A stretch of DNA of 14,296 nt. Source: Opitutales bacterium (lineage in GTDB: Bacteria; Verrucomicrobiota; Verrucomicrobiia; Opitutales; JAIRKQ01). The translations under genes and the position numbers were made by a program. The stretch covers positions 1-14,296 of the forward strand of contig JAIDVZ010000111.1 in assembly GCA_029059365.1 (NCBI GenBank), read 5' to 3'. Shown here piece after piece: positions 1-8,170 of the stretch. The notes under the pieces are model-generated. The model made no database searches, was not told where the DNA came from, and saw nothing but the letters and a program-made list of their open reading frames with translations. The first letter of the stretch is position 1, and every line of letters starts with the position of its first letter.

Positions 1-2
1 AA

Positions 3-464
3 AATGGAGATAAAGATTCAAAATTAGCGGAACTAAAAAAACAAACAGACAAGGAAATTCACGCAGTCAAGCGTCAAGAACATAAATTAAAACAAAAAAT
101 AAAGGAAACTCACAAAAATATTTCTTCACAAACTAAACGCATAAAAGAACAATCGCAGCTGCTAAAAACAGAGATAAAAGATTTACAAAATCAATTTCAG
201 CACCTTATGCTCACAAAAGCGGACAAAAAAGAGCTCTACAAAGTTTTCATGAAGACTGTAACAGCTCTTCAAAATGCCTCGGATGGGAAAATTTCCAAAA
301 AATCACTCAAAATAACAGTAAAAGTTGTAAAAGGAATAATATCCATCGCGCTCACAATATTTCAGGAAGGTATAACGATATCTGCTTTAAAAAATTCCCT
401 GCAAACAGTCATCGAAACCGGGAAGGAGGTATTAGAGTTGTACAGACAGGAAAATTTGGATTAA
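3..464 (+). CDS. Partial hypothetical coiled-coil protein (5' end outside window)
   Basis: An open frame runs from the window edge to a TAA at 462-464, giving the last 153 residues of a protein whose start is not visible. An internal ATG at 207 exists, but the frame stays open and similarly lysine/glutamine-rich upstream of it, so I treat the reading as one truncated gene. The first ~70 residues are rich in K, Q, E and I with heptad-like spacing and no proline, as in a long alpha-helical coiled coil. The final ~60 residues hold a more hydrophobic stretch (VVKGIISIALTIF) that could be an amphipathic or membrane-contacting helix. There are no cysteines or tryptophans. I do not recognise the family and assign no function. 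A separate promoter-like element follows it, so it is probably not co-transcribed with the next gene. Confidence 0.6.
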   Translation, partial: NGDKDSKLAELKKQTDKEIHAVKRQEHKLKQKIKETHKNISSQTKRIKEQSQLLKTEIKDLQNQFQHLMLTKADKKELYKVFMKTVTALQNASDGKISKKSLKITVKVVKGIISIALTIFQEGITISALKNSLQTVIETGKEVLELYRQENLD

Positions 465-519
465 AAATTGAAAATTTTACAAATTGTTCAAAAAAAATCA
501 CGATCTGAGCAATTGAGTG

Positions 520-547
520 TTGCAAAAGTACCACATCATGGTATAAA
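520..547 (+). promoter_or_regulatory. Putative sigma70-type promoter for the DUF502 gene
   Basis: TTGCAA (520-525) and TATAAA (542-547) are separated by 16 bases and match the -35 and -10 consensus at 5/6 and 5/6 positions. Initiation about 7 bases downstream would leave a leader of about 20 bases before the ATG at 574. The position between an unrelated upstream gene and the DUF502-ybaB-holA set makes functional sense. The local AT-richness means a chance match is possible. Confidence 0.45.
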
Positions 548-573
548 ATCTTCCCAGTATCTTGGAATAAGCC

Positions 574-1203
574 ATGCTGCAAAACTTGAAAAAGTCATTC
601 CTAACGGGACTTGTGCTGCTGTTGCCGATCGGCATAACGGTGTTGCTTGTAAATCTTATGCTCGACTACGTCGGTGAGCCGGCAAGTAAAGTGCTCTTCT
701 ATTGGTTGGACATCGGTACGCGCAGCAAATTTGTTACAAATGTTTTGATTAACCTGATCTCCACGCTGTTCGTACTGATCTTAATAACCCTAATCGGGGT
801 GCTATCGCGGTATTTTTTCGGACGCTTAGTTTTCAAATTTACCGAGCGTGTAATAAACCGCGTACCATTAGTAAATGGGATATACAAAAGTTCTAAACAG
901 ATAATTGAAACTTTTGGGAAAAGCAACATGGCATTGTTCAGCAAGGCGGTATTGGTGCAATATCCACGGGAGGGCACCTACGCAATTGGGTTTTTAACAG
1001 GAGACGTTACGGGTGAAGTGCAGGATAAGACCGGTAAACATGTTATGAATGTTTTCATACCGACTACACCAAACCCTACGAGTGGATTTTTATTAATGGT
1101 CCCACGCGAAGATATCATCGAACTAGATATGGGGGTTGGCGATGGGATCAAGATGATAATTTCGGGAGGGATTGTCGTTCCCCCGTATAAACAAGAAAAA
1201 TAA
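574..1203 (+). CDS. DUF502 family inner-membrane protein
   Basis: This 209-residue protein matches the DUF502 family in length and layout. A short basic N-terminus is followed by two membrane segments at about residues 9-31 and 54-78. A soluble part follows with the family's hallmark motif TTPNPTSGFLLMVPREDI (164-181) and an IYKSSKQI segment near 103-110. The family is widespread in bacteria and lacks a well-established biochemical role; it is expected in the inner membrane. The ATG at 574 is preferred because the N-terminus then begins directly with the family-typical FLTGLxxLLPIGIT pattern. A weak GGAA lies about 10 bases upstream. The gene is followed after 14 bases by ybaB, so the two are probably co-transcribed, but no functional link is implied. 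Confidence 0.9.
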   Translation: MLQNLKKSFLTGLVLLLPIGITVLLVNLMLDYVGEPASKVLFYWLDIGTRSKFVTNVLINLISTLFVLILITLIGVLSRYFFGRLVFKFTERVINRVPLVNGIYKSSKQIIETFGKSNMALFSKAVLVQYPREGTYAIGFLTGDVTGEVQDKTGKHVMNVFIPTTPNPTSGFLLMVPREDIIELDMGVGDGIKMIISGGIVVPPYKQEK

Positions 1204-1204
1204 T

Positions 1205-1210
1205 AGGAGG
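1205..1210 (+). promoter_or_regulatory. Ribosome binding site of ybaB
   Basis: AGGAGG lies 7 bases before the ATG at 1218 and directly after the DUF502 stop codon. It is one of only three strong Shine-Dalgarno sites in the window, all with a 7-base spacer. Confidence 0.85.
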
Positions 1211-1217
1211 AAATATC

Positions 1218-1499
1218 ATGGAAGATATGGAAAAACTGTTACAGAACATGACAAAAATGAAACAAGGCATGGAAGACATGCAAAAAGAGCTAACATCGTA
1301 TGTTAAGCACCACTCTGAAAATGGAGTTTCGCTTGATGTTCACGGTGATGGCGTGATTTCAGGATTGACATTTTCTGCAGGGACAAGCGCAGATACTGTT
1401 CAAAAGGCAATAAACAACGCCAATGCAGCAGTGAAGGAGTACATCACTAAAAGAATGAATGACATTACTCCAGCAGAATTGCGCGAACAACACAGATAA
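1218..1499 (+). CDS. ybaB: YbaB/EbfC family nucleoid-associated protein
   Basis: This is a 93-residue protein with the YbaB/EbfC plan. A methionine/lysine-rich N-terminal helix (MTKMKQGMEDMQKEL) is followed by a short beta portion (GVSLDVHGDGVISGLTF, about 36-52) and a C-terminal helix rich in A, N and K. Family members are small dimeric proteins that bind DNA and coat the nucleoid. This copy is slightly shorter than the usual 100-110 residues and diverges in the central strands. The start is fixed by a strong AGGAGG. In many bacteria ybaB sits beside dnaX and recR; here it is followed 6 bases later by holA, which encodes a different clamp-loader subunit. The symbol is by family resemblance. 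Confidence 0.8.
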   Translation: MEDMEKLLQNMTKMKQGMEDMQKELTSYVKHHSENGVSLDVHGDGVISGLTFSAGTSADTVQKAINNANAAVKEYITKRMNDITPAELREQHR

Positions 1500-1505
1500 G
1501 ACTGA

Positions 1506-2558
1506 ATGTCCTTAAACAACATAATGTTTGTTTACGGCGGCGACGATTTTTTAGTGGATCGTCGCGCGCGCGCTTTATACGACTCTCATTGCCCAAATGG
1601 GGAAATCTTCCAGTACAATCCCAAAACTGATTTAAACACTTTTATAAATAATATTGCCGAATCATTGCGCACAATTCCGTTATTCTCTCCCACAAACAAT
1701 ATCTGGATCCGCGGAATCAATCTTTCGACTATTTCCGATGCTCAACAATCCGCTTTTAGCACATTATTGAATATTTTACAAAAAACAGATAAAGATAATA
1801 TCATTATAATCTCTGCAAGTCCTATTGATAAGAGAAAAAAAATATTCAAAGAATTTTCACAACTCTTTAATGGTCAAGAAGTTAGTGATATTAACGAAAA
1901 AACAACTTACTCTTTTATAGATGACGTGTGTGCGTCAAACAATGTAAAAATTTCACACGATGCTGCAGACGCAATTCAAAACTTAATTGGCCAAAATACA
2001 CGGTTACTCAAACTAGAACTAGATAAATTAGCAACTTACATCCATGGCGATCATACAACGATTACATTGGATGATGTTAATACAATGATTGAGGCCACAG
2101 ATGATGGCGATTTTTTCCAGCAAATAGAACAATTTTATTCATCAGATATAAATGAAACATTTAATACACTAGAACGCTATTTTTATTTCAATCACGAGGC
2201 TCGCCCATTGTTAGCTGGGTTGCAAAATCGTACCCGTTTGATGGTACAATTGCGCGCACTAGTCGATGCAAAATTACTGCCTACAAATGGCGCAATTACA
2301 GCAAATCAGCTCCAAAATATCTCACAAAAGATGTACTGCGATAATCAAGCTAAATCGACATATAATATTTTTTCTCAAAACCCGTGGTATCTATCAAAAT
2401 TACTACCTACTGTTCACCGATATTCGCTACCTCAATTAGAAAAGTTACAAGTAGCAATCATGGATGCAATCGCAGAATCTACTGAAAAGTACGATGATCA
2501 ATTAACAGTTATCAAACAACTCGCATATAAATTCGCAACTTATTGTATAACGCGCTGA
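1506..2558 (+). CDS. holA: DNA polymerase III subunit delta (HolA)
   Basis: This 350-residue protein is close to E. coli HolA in length (343). It opens with the family's YGGDDFLVDRRA segment (residues 10-21), equivalent to the degenerate AAA+ start of delta, which lacks a working Walker A. The middle (about 140-215) has the helical lid-like portion with IGQNTRLLKLELDKLATY, a well-conserved HolA pattern. The C-terminal third is the all-helical collar domain. Delta is the wrench of the clamp loader: it binds and opens the beta sliding clamp within the DnaX complex. The ATG follows the ybaB stop by 6 bases with only a weak purine-rich leader, so it is probably translated by coupling. It ends a plus-strand set that converges on the transporter gene. 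Confidence 0.9.
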   Translation: MSLNNIMFVYGGDDFLVDRRARALYDSHCPNGEIFQYNPKTDLNTFINNIAESLRTIPLFSPTNNIWIRGINLSTISDAQQSAFSTLLNILQKTDKDNIIIISASPIDKRKKIFKEFSQLFNGQEVSDINEKTTYSFIDDVCASNNVKISHDAADAIQNLIGQNTRLLKLELDKLATYIHGDHTTITLDDVNTMIEATDDGDFFQQIEQFYSSDINETFNTLERYFYFNHEARPLLAGLQNRTRLMVQLRALVDAKLLPTNGAITANQLQNISQKMYCDNQAKSTYNIFSQNPWYLSKLLPTVHRYSLPQLEKLQVAIMDAIAESTEKYDDQLTVIKQLAYKFATYCITR

Positions 2559-2691
2559 ATATCAAAGAGTTATAAATATTTTCTTAAAAAGCATACACCA
2601 AGTTTCTGAATATATCGTTTCCTTGAATCTTCTTGCAAAAGAATCAAAAAATACATAACTGCTTTATGGACAACAAGATATGCACAAAGTT
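2559..2691. other. Convergent intergenic region, no clear terminator
   Basis: These 133 bases separate two converging genes, so transcription must end here or run through. The sequence is strongly AT-rich. The only inverted repeat I see is TTCTT-GCAA-AAGAA at 2630-2643, too short and without a proper T-run, so I do not call an intrinsic terminator. Rho-dependent termination is a possibility, since rho is encoded in this window. Confidence 0.5.
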
Positions 2692-3579
2692 TTACACCTT
2701 TTTGTGTTTATAAAATAGGAAAATCGCCGCAATAAATAGCAACATTATCAAGCATATACAAAGTTTGCACCAATCAATATGCTCACCGAAAAATATAACT
2801 GCAATTAGCATAGATAGCGGGATCTGCAGGTTATTCATAACAGCTGCTACCGGTGTTTTTACGCGTAAAATTCCAAAATCCCACAAATAATGACAGATCC
2901 CGCAACACGATATCCCCAAAATTATCGTCCAAAACATTGCTGACCTTGTGAATGGAACATACTCTGTTTGTGTCAATATCGCCGCCAATCCACATACACA
3001 ACAACCTCCGAGATACAAGATACTCATGCACTGCGTCAAAGACAACGTGGCAGTTGTTTTTTTTGTAAAATTGGGTGTTTTATTTAACAATTCTTTTTCA
3101 AAAAATTTCTTTACCAAGACTTGTCCAAAAGCAAATGACAAATTTGAACCTTGTATCAACAAAACCCCGTATCGATTGAATGAATATTCTGCGCCACTGA
3201 CGAGTAAAAACGATAATAATACGCATAAACTAGCCAACAAACAGGGTAAAGCTAAAGCAGCTTTATTGAAAATTCCATCCGCAAACACCACATAAATCGG
3301 AGTCGTTGTTAGCAATAATGCAATTTCATAAGCATCCAAAAATGCAAACGATAACTGAAAAAAAATGTACATCAGGCCAAACTCCAGCGCACCCAATGCC
3401 AGAACGATAAGAAATTTTTTTAGCGACAATCCGCGTAATCTAAATGTTGGCAAAAACAACAGAACAGATGATGCACAAAAAATAAACGAGACCATGAAGG
3501 GGTTAACACCCGCTAAATTTTGCTTGTTGAGTGAGTACGAAAACGCCCAGATTATCGAAGCTAACAATAATTGCCACAT
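2692..3579 (-). CDS. EamA/DMT-type transporter
   Basis: The protein has 295 residues if started at the ATG at 3579, with about ten hydrophobic segments in two halves and a basic C-terminus (YKHKKV). This is the pattern of the drug/metabolite transporter superfamily with two EamA repeats. The N-terminal segment with WAFSYSLNKQNLAG and the late segment ending in FFGEHIDW (about residues 257-264) are typical of each repeat's signature. It is expected to be an inner-membrane exporter or importer of small metabolites; the substrate cannot be told from sequence. A TTG at 3594 would add five residues and overlap topB. The ATG is preferred because it follows the topB stop by one base, a classic coupled restart. 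It is the last gene of the minus-strand set and lacks its own Shine-Dalgarno. Confidence 0.85.
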   Translation of the reverse strand: MWQLLLASIIWAFSYSLNKQNLAGVNPFMVSFIFCASSVLLFLPTFRLRGLSLKKFLIVLALGALEFGLMYIFFQLSFAFLDAYEIALLLTTTPIYVVFADGIFNKAALALPCLLASLCVLLSFLLVSGAEYSFNRYGVLLIQGSNLSFAFGQVLVKKFFEKELLNKTPNFTKKTTATLSLTQCMSILYLGGCCVCGLAAILTQTEYVPFTRSAMFWTIILGISCCGICHYLWDFGILRVKTPVAAVMNNLQIPLSMLIAVIFFGEHIDWCKLCICLIMLLFIAAIFLFYKHKKV

Positions 3580-3580
3580 C

Positions 3581-6007
3581 TTATTTAAATACAAACCCGA
3601 CCTTACCGCCTGATTTCAGCACGAGCTTCGCATTGAATAATTTGCCAGTCTTCCGGGATTTGAACCCCTCGAGCATATCTGTACTCTTGTCATTGATCAA
3701 TTTTAGGAATTGATCGAGCGAGATATCGCGCTCAAGCATATGCTTTGACACACGAAAGGTACATTTTTTATCAAAATATTCTTTGCAGATATAGGCATCT
3801 GGCGCTGATAATACCGGTGCTCCGCAAATCGGACATATGCACACTTCTTCATACGAAGCTATATCATCAGCAGATACCGGCACGACAGGTTCTTCGGAAA
3901 ATTCGAACCCTAAGGTCCCGTCATCCTTGATCATCACGGACGCTGAAAAATCCATCCCACGCTTAGATTTAAACCCACTCAACGGTCCAATGCGTTTATC
4001 TGACAATAATGTTATCACCTCGTCCGTGGAAAATTTGCGCCCACATAAGGTCTTTGGAATAGTAAATTTACCATCCGATGAACAATAATTGCGAAAACCT
4101 TCAAGCAGCGGCTTACCATCCAACGGTGAGATGATCTTCGATTCAGACAATGGTACCTTGGACTCATCATATTCACGAACTTTTTGAACGATTTGTTCGG
4201 TTAAATTCTCGATATCTTGCATGAAGGTATCACGCGTAAACGCCCCAATCTCCATTTGTCGCAATTTATACTCCCATTCACCAGTCAAAACAGGATCTGC
4301 CAATGTCTCGATGTTTAGTACTTTCAAAAAGTCCATTAAATCTTCAGCTTTGCCTGTCGAATGTAAATCACGCTTATTTCGTTCGATGTAGTGCAGATCC
4401 AGTAGATGTTCAATAATCTGCGCACGAGTGGCTGGAGTCCCTAATCCGCGCTCCTTCATCGCCGCAGCTAAATCATCATCTTCAAGCAGCTTACCGGCAC
4501 TCTCCATTGCTGCTAATAAAGACGCCTCATTATATGGCGCTGCTGGACGGGTCTCTTCCTCGGAAGGATCGATACTGACAACTGCTGCATGTGCCGGTAT
4601 TCCATCTTGTTCGGCTAAAGGTGGCAAAGTATTGTCCTGCACCTCTTCTTTACCATACACTTCCATCCAACCTGGTTTCGCCAATACCTTCCCCTCTGTT
4701 TTAAAAATATAATCGCCCTTCAGGACGGTTGTACGCGTGGTAACATCAAACTCCGCATCTGGGTAAAAAACCGCAATGAACCGTTTAACCACCATGTTAT
4801 ATATTTTTTCTTCATTTGCAGATAAGGATTTCGGCTGACATGTTGTCGGAATAATTGCAAAGTGATCCGTAACCTGCTTATTATTGAATATTTTCTTGTT
4901 CGCTGTGTTTACTAACTTGTTATCAATGACATACTTAGCATACTTTTCATTAGCTCCAGATATAGCCTCCAAAATTCGATAACATGTTGGACCATAATCC
5001 TCGGTAAGCGCTTTAGAATCGGTTCGCGGATACGTCAAACATTTGTGCTTCTCGTACAACGATTGAGCGATATTTAGGGTCATTCCCGCCGGCATACTGT
5101 AGCGAGAATTTGCTTCCCGTTGAAGCGTAGTCAAATCGTACAATCGTGGGGCAGACTGAATAGTGCGCTTCTTTTTATCATTAACATCAGCAATTTTCTC
5201 GGCTGAAAGTGCGTCCAATAAAGCATCAACTGTTGATTTATCCCATAAACGATCAGCACGATCGTTGGGATCTTTCGCATTTAATTTATCAGATTTTTGA
5301 AATACTCCCTGATACTGGCCGTTATGCACCTTGAATTGCCCAATCACGCGCCAATATTTCGACGGTACAAAATTTGCGATCTCGTAATCACGCTTGACAA
5401 TCATTGCAAGAGTTGGGGTTTGCACACGTCCCACAGTGGCAATTTGTTTTGTACGTGCACTAAACATCCGACGCGTAATCGCTCGTGTACTATTTATTCC
5501 GATCAACCAATCTGCTTCCGAGCGGCACTTAGCTGCATCCTGCAGATTTTGCATATCAGTGCTGCTACGAAGCGCACTAAATGCATCTTTTATCCCCCCA
5601 GGAGTCATTGATGACAACCATAATCTCCTAAATGGTTTTTTACACTTAACTGCATCATAAATGTAAGTGAAAATTAATTCACCTTCACGTCCGGCATCGC
5701 AACCATTGATCAATTCATCCACATCCTCACGACTGATCAAACGTTTAAGTTCACTGAACCGTTTTTTTGTTTTTTCAATTGGTTTAATCCCGAATTTTTT
5801 AGGAATAATCGGTAACGTGTTCATCGACCATCGCTTGAACTTTGGATCGATATCTTCGGGCATACATAGCCCAACAAGATGTCCAAGCGCCCAACTAACA
5901 ACATATTCATCGTTCTCGTAACATGTCTCAGTTTTCTTAAACTTTCCGAGCACCTTAGCCAGATCAGCAGCTACACTCGGTTTTTCAGCGATCACCAGTT
6001 TTTTCAT
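3581..6007 (-). CDS. topB: DNA topoisomerase III-type (type IA) with C-terminal repeats
   Basis: This 808-residue type IA topoisomerase relaxes or decatenates DNA through a transient 5'-phosphotyrosine. The Toprim domain is at the N-terminus, with LVIAEKPS (E8) and CDAGREGEL (D104, E108, E110); the DAG variant of DxD is normal for the TopB class. The catalytic tyrosine is Y326 in LTYPRTDS, and GLGTPATRA lies at 521-529. From about residue 625 the tail carries repeated modules ending in GF(K/R)S-type segments (LSGFKSKRG, LEGFKSRKT) and a Cys cluster CICPIC (723-728) plus C741 and C749, suggesting a zinc ribbon. E. coli TopB has 653 residues; the extra length is this tail. The ATG at 6007 is chosen because MKKLVIAEKPS is the family start; a longer in-frame reading to 6061 overlaps trpS. 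It lies 13 bases after trpS. Confidence 0.92.
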   Translation of the reverse strand: MKKLVIAEKPSVAADLAKVLGKFKKTETCYENDEYVVSWALGHLVGLCMPEDIDPKFKRWSMNTLPIIPKKFGIKPIEKTKKRFSELKRLISREDVDELINGCDAGREGELIFTYIYDAVKCKKPFRRLWLSSMTPGGIKDAFSALRSSTDMQNLQDAAKCRSEADWLIGINSTRAITRRMFSARTKQIATVGRVQTPTLAMIVKRDYEIANFVPSKYWRVIGQFKVHNGQYQGVFQKSDKLNAKDPNDRADRLWDKSTVDALLDALSAEKIADVNDKKKRTIQSAPRLYDLTTLQREANSRYSMPAGMTLNIAQSLYEKHKCLTYPRTDSKALTEDYGPTCYRILEAISGANEKYAKYVIDNKLVNTANKKIFNNKQVTDHFAIIPTTCQPKSLSANEEKIYNMVVKRFIAVFYPDAEFDVTTRTTVLKGDYIFKTEGKVLAKPGWMEVYGKEEVQDNTLPPLAEQDGIPAHAAVVSIDPSEEETRPAAPYNEASLLAAMESAGKLLEDDDLAAAMKERGLGTPATRAQIIEHLLDLHYIERNKRDLHSTGKAEDLMDFLKVLNIETLADPVLTGEWEYKLRQMEIGAFTRDTFMQDIENLTEQIVQKVREYDESKVPLSESKIISPLDGKPLLEGFRNYCSSDGKFTIPKTLCGRKFSTDEVITLLSDKRIGPLSGFKSKRGMDFSASVMIKDDGTLGFEFSEEPVVPVSADDIASYEEVCICPICGAPVLSAPDAYICKEYFDKKCTFRVSKHMLERDISLDQFLKLINDKSTDMLEGFKSRKTGKLFNAKLVLKSGGKVGFVFK

Positions 6008-6020
6008 TAGGCAAAAATTT

Positions 6021-7025
6021 TCATTCGTTAACAAACCCTGATTTTCGATAGACCTTCGCAATCATCCGATTTGCTCGTTTCTGCGCATCTAACCGACCAT
6101 CATGCAGAACCGAATATAAATATTCCTTATCATTCGCAAGCTGCAAATAACGTTCACGAATCGGGTGGATTTTCGCTATAACCGCATCTGCAACTGCCTG
6201 TTTGAATGGCTGATAACTGCTCAAACCAGCAAATTCTTCAACCGCAACACTTAAACTTAAATTTTTTGTTGCAGCATAAATATTCAACAAATTGGCAATC
6301 CCAGGTTTATTATCTGGATCATAAGTCACCGAATTTCCAGAGTCTGTGACCGCACTCATCAATTTTTTACGAATAATATCATCGGTATCGGTAATGTATA
6401 CAACTGAATTTTGATTTGCATCTGACTTCGACATCTTATTCGACGGACTCTGTAGGGCCATGATACGCGCCCCTGTCGATCCGATATATGGCTCTGGCAC
6501 AGTAAAAGTCGGTGAAAATGCATTATTAAACTTTATCGCTAGATCGCGTGTAAGTTCGATGTGCTGTTTTTGATCCTCTCCCACAGGAACGAGATCGGCG
6601 TTATACAGTAAAATATCTGCTGCCATCAAAACTGGATAGAACAGCAACCCCGAACAAACCGATTCTCCAACCTTTTTTGATTTATCCTTGAATTGCGTCA
6701 TACGTTCGAGCTGACCAATCGGAGTGAGACATCCAAGTACCCACATTAATTCTGTATGACCTATGATTTGTGATTGCAAAAATATTTTGCAACGTGTTGG
6801 ATCTAAACCACATGCGATATATTGAGCAACACAATCAAGTGTGTTTTTTCTAAGATCTGCAGGAACATATGGCATCGTTATCGCATGCTGATCAGCGAGA
6901 AAAAATAGACAGTCATATTCGTCGATCATTCGTTCCCAACTACTCACTGCACCTAATAAATTGCCAAGGTGTAATTTACCAGTTGGTTGTACACCAGTTA
7001 GAACGATTTTTTTACTATCTACCAC
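6021..7025 (-). CDS. trpS: Tryptophanyl-tRNA synthetase
   Basis: This is a class I aminoacyl-tRNA synthetase of 334 residues, matching E. coli TrpS (334). It joins tryptophan to tRNA(Trp) in the cytoplasm. The ATP-binding signature of the HIGH type is PTGKLHLGN (14-22), and the KMSKS loop is intact at 197-201. AADILLY (135-141) and VPVGEDQKQHIELTRD (147-162) are the usual active-site segments of bacterial TrpS. The start is GTG at 7025, supported by a strong GGAGAGG 7 bases upstream. The gene begins 3 bases after the glycosyltransferase stop, and its ribosome binding site is made of the last codons of that gene. Nothing in it looks degraded. Confidence 0.97.
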   Translation of the reverse strand: MVDSKKIVLTGVQPTGKLHLGNLLGAVSSWERMIDEYDCLFFLADQHAITMPYVPADLRKNTLDCVAQYIACGLDPTRCKIFLQSQIIGHTELMWVLGCLTPIGQLERMTQFKDKSKKVGESVCSGLLFYPVLMAADILLYNADLVPVGEDQKQHIELTRDLAIKFNNAFSPTFTVPEPYIGSTGARIMALQSPSNKMSKSDANQNSVVYITDTDDIIRKKLMSAVTDSGNSVTYDPDNKPGIANLLNIYAATKNLSLSVAVEEFAGLSSYQPFKQAVADAVIAKIHPIRERYLQLANDKEYLYSVLHDGRLDAQKRANRMIAKVYRKSGFVNE

Positions 7026-7028
7026 TTT

Positions 7029-8021
7029 TTATCCTCTCCGTTTTTGTAAAAAACATCTGAAGATGCGAATAATTTTGTTCCTAACTTTTTTGGCAACAAA
7101 ATATTCAATAGGGCCAAACACACGTTTATACAATGCTTTGATGGTTACTTTAACCGTTTGAGCAGAATAACCATTTGGATCGATATCATCTGAATAGTGC
7201 CAGTACTTCTTTATAAATCCGAGCTCGTAACGAAATAAATGCGACTTATATAGCCAATCAACTAATTTTCTGTTAAATGTCCACGGCTTCATACAAGAAT
7301 AATGAATAATTGCCGGCACAATCCCTTCACGTATTCGTTTTTTTGCAAGATTAGCGAATGGTGTAAAATTAAATCTCGGATCGAGTGGCACATATTCATC
7401 TTCTCCTATACAGATATTCAGCGCATCTTGCTCGGGACATACCAACGCACCGTGATGATTCTTTATTACCTCAATTACGCGTTCCAAAATACGAGACTCC
7501 ACAAATTTCTGCGAATCTAGCAGTAACACTCCGGAACTCATGTATATCCGATTTAACGGGATCCCAGCTACTTTTTTCCGGCGCTCGGCATCTTCAGACA
7601 GGAGAAAATTTCCTTCGTCATTCAATGCACTGAATGAACAATTCCCGAGATCAGTATGCCATAATTCGGTGATATCTGCATTTACAATAACATCGCAATC
7701 AAGATAAATTGCACGTGCAATATCAGGGAAAATTTCCGGAATCGCTAGGCGATAAAAAATCGCGGATGAAAACCACGGACTGACCGGAAAATTATCAAAA
7801 CATGCTATCCGGTCTGGATTTTTAAAAACTACACTAACGAGATTGTGGCACTTTGTCTGTAAAGAATACACCAGTTGCTTATTTTTCTCACTGATTCCAC
7901 AATCAATAACGAAAAGCGCCACTGAAGATGGGTTGCTCCGCAGTAAGGAGTACGCGGCTACTGCTAATTTGTCAGCATACGCATCATCACAGCAAAAAAC
8001 AATATTTACCGGCAAATTCAT
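7029..8021 (-). CDS. Glycosyltransferase family 8 (lipopolysaccharide type)
   Basis: This 330-residue protein has the GT8 layout. NIVFCCDDAYA is at the N-terminus (6-16). The metal- and sugar-nucleotide-binding DxD motif is D108-C109-D110 in YLDCDVIVNADITELW. Further family motifs are YMSSGVLLLD (160-169), PEQDALN (196-202) and HYSCMKPW (240-247). GT8 retaining enzymes such as WaaJ/RfaI transfer glucose or galactose from UDP-sugars to the LPS core; a role in surface glycan synthesis is inferred, the acceptor is unknown. The last ~45 residues are strongly basic and may form amphipathic helices that dock on the inner membrane. The ATG at 8021 lacks a clear Shine-Dalgarno. It heads the tight set with trpS, topB and the transporter. 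Confidence 0.92.
   Translation of the reverse strand: MNLPVNIVFCCDDAYADKLAVAAYSLLRSNPSSVALFVIDCGISEKNKQLVYSLQTKCHNLVSVVFKNPDRIACFDNFPVSPWFSSAIFYRLAIPEIFPDIARAIYLDCDVIVNADITELWHTDLGNCSFSALNDEGNFLLSEDAERRKKVAGIPLNRIYMSSGVLLLDSQKFVESRILERVIEVIKNHHGALVCPEQDALNICIGEDEYVPLDPRFNFTPFANLAKKRIREGIVPAIIHYSCMKPWTFNRKLVDWLYKSHLFRYELGFIKKYWHYSDDIDPNGYSAQTVKVTIKALYKRVFGPIEYFVAKKVRNKIIRIFRCFLQKRRG
7033..7039 (-). promoter_or_regulatory. Ribosome binding site of trpS inside the upstream gene
   Basis: On the minus strand GGAGAGG lies 7 bases before the GTG start at 7025. It overlaps the final Arg-Arg-Gly codons of the glycosyltransferase gene. It decides the GTG start for trpS. Confidence 0.85.
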
Positions 8022-8170
8022 ATATCAAAATCGCGCATAGATGATCAAAATTTTAGTCCCTGTATTAATCTACGGTCCTCAAATAACCATAACTTGTACC
8101 CTCGTCGATACACTGACAGCTCCAGAGCACCCTCTTAGGTACATGAGGAAACACAAATAAATGCGAAACC
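8022..8170. other. 149-base gap between clpP and the glycosyltransferase operon
   Basis: This gap must hold the end of the clpP transcript and probably the promoter of the glycosyltransferase-trpS-topB-transporter set. I find no convincing -35/-10 pair, tRNA or strong terminator. A GTACC (8097-8101) and its reverse complement GGTAC (8137-8141) could close a loose stem, and GAGGGTGC and GAGGGTAC occur as near-repeats on the minus strand. The middle looks less AT-rich than other gaps here. Confidence 0.4.

Noticed and set aside
424-430. AGGAGGT, a perfect ribosome binding site sequence
   Set aside because: It codes Lys-Glu-Val inside the first gene, and the only nearby start (TTG at 438) is in the same frame and ends after nine codons.
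468-677. A 69-codon frame starting with TTG between the coiled-coil gene and DUF502
   Set aside because: It overlaps the first 104 bases of the well-supported DUF502 gene, has no ribosome binding site and no family-like sequence.
2630-2643. Inverted repeat TTCTT-GCAA-AAGAA as a terminator between converging genes
   Set aside because: Five A/T-rich pairs with no T-run on either strand are too weak.
3580-3594. TTG start for the transporter overlapping topB
   Set aside because: The ATG at 3579, one base after the topB stop, gives a normal EamA N-terminus.
6008-6061. Eighteen extra codons at the start of topB
   Set aside because: They overlap the end of trpS in another frame, and the family N-terminus begins at the ATG at 6007.
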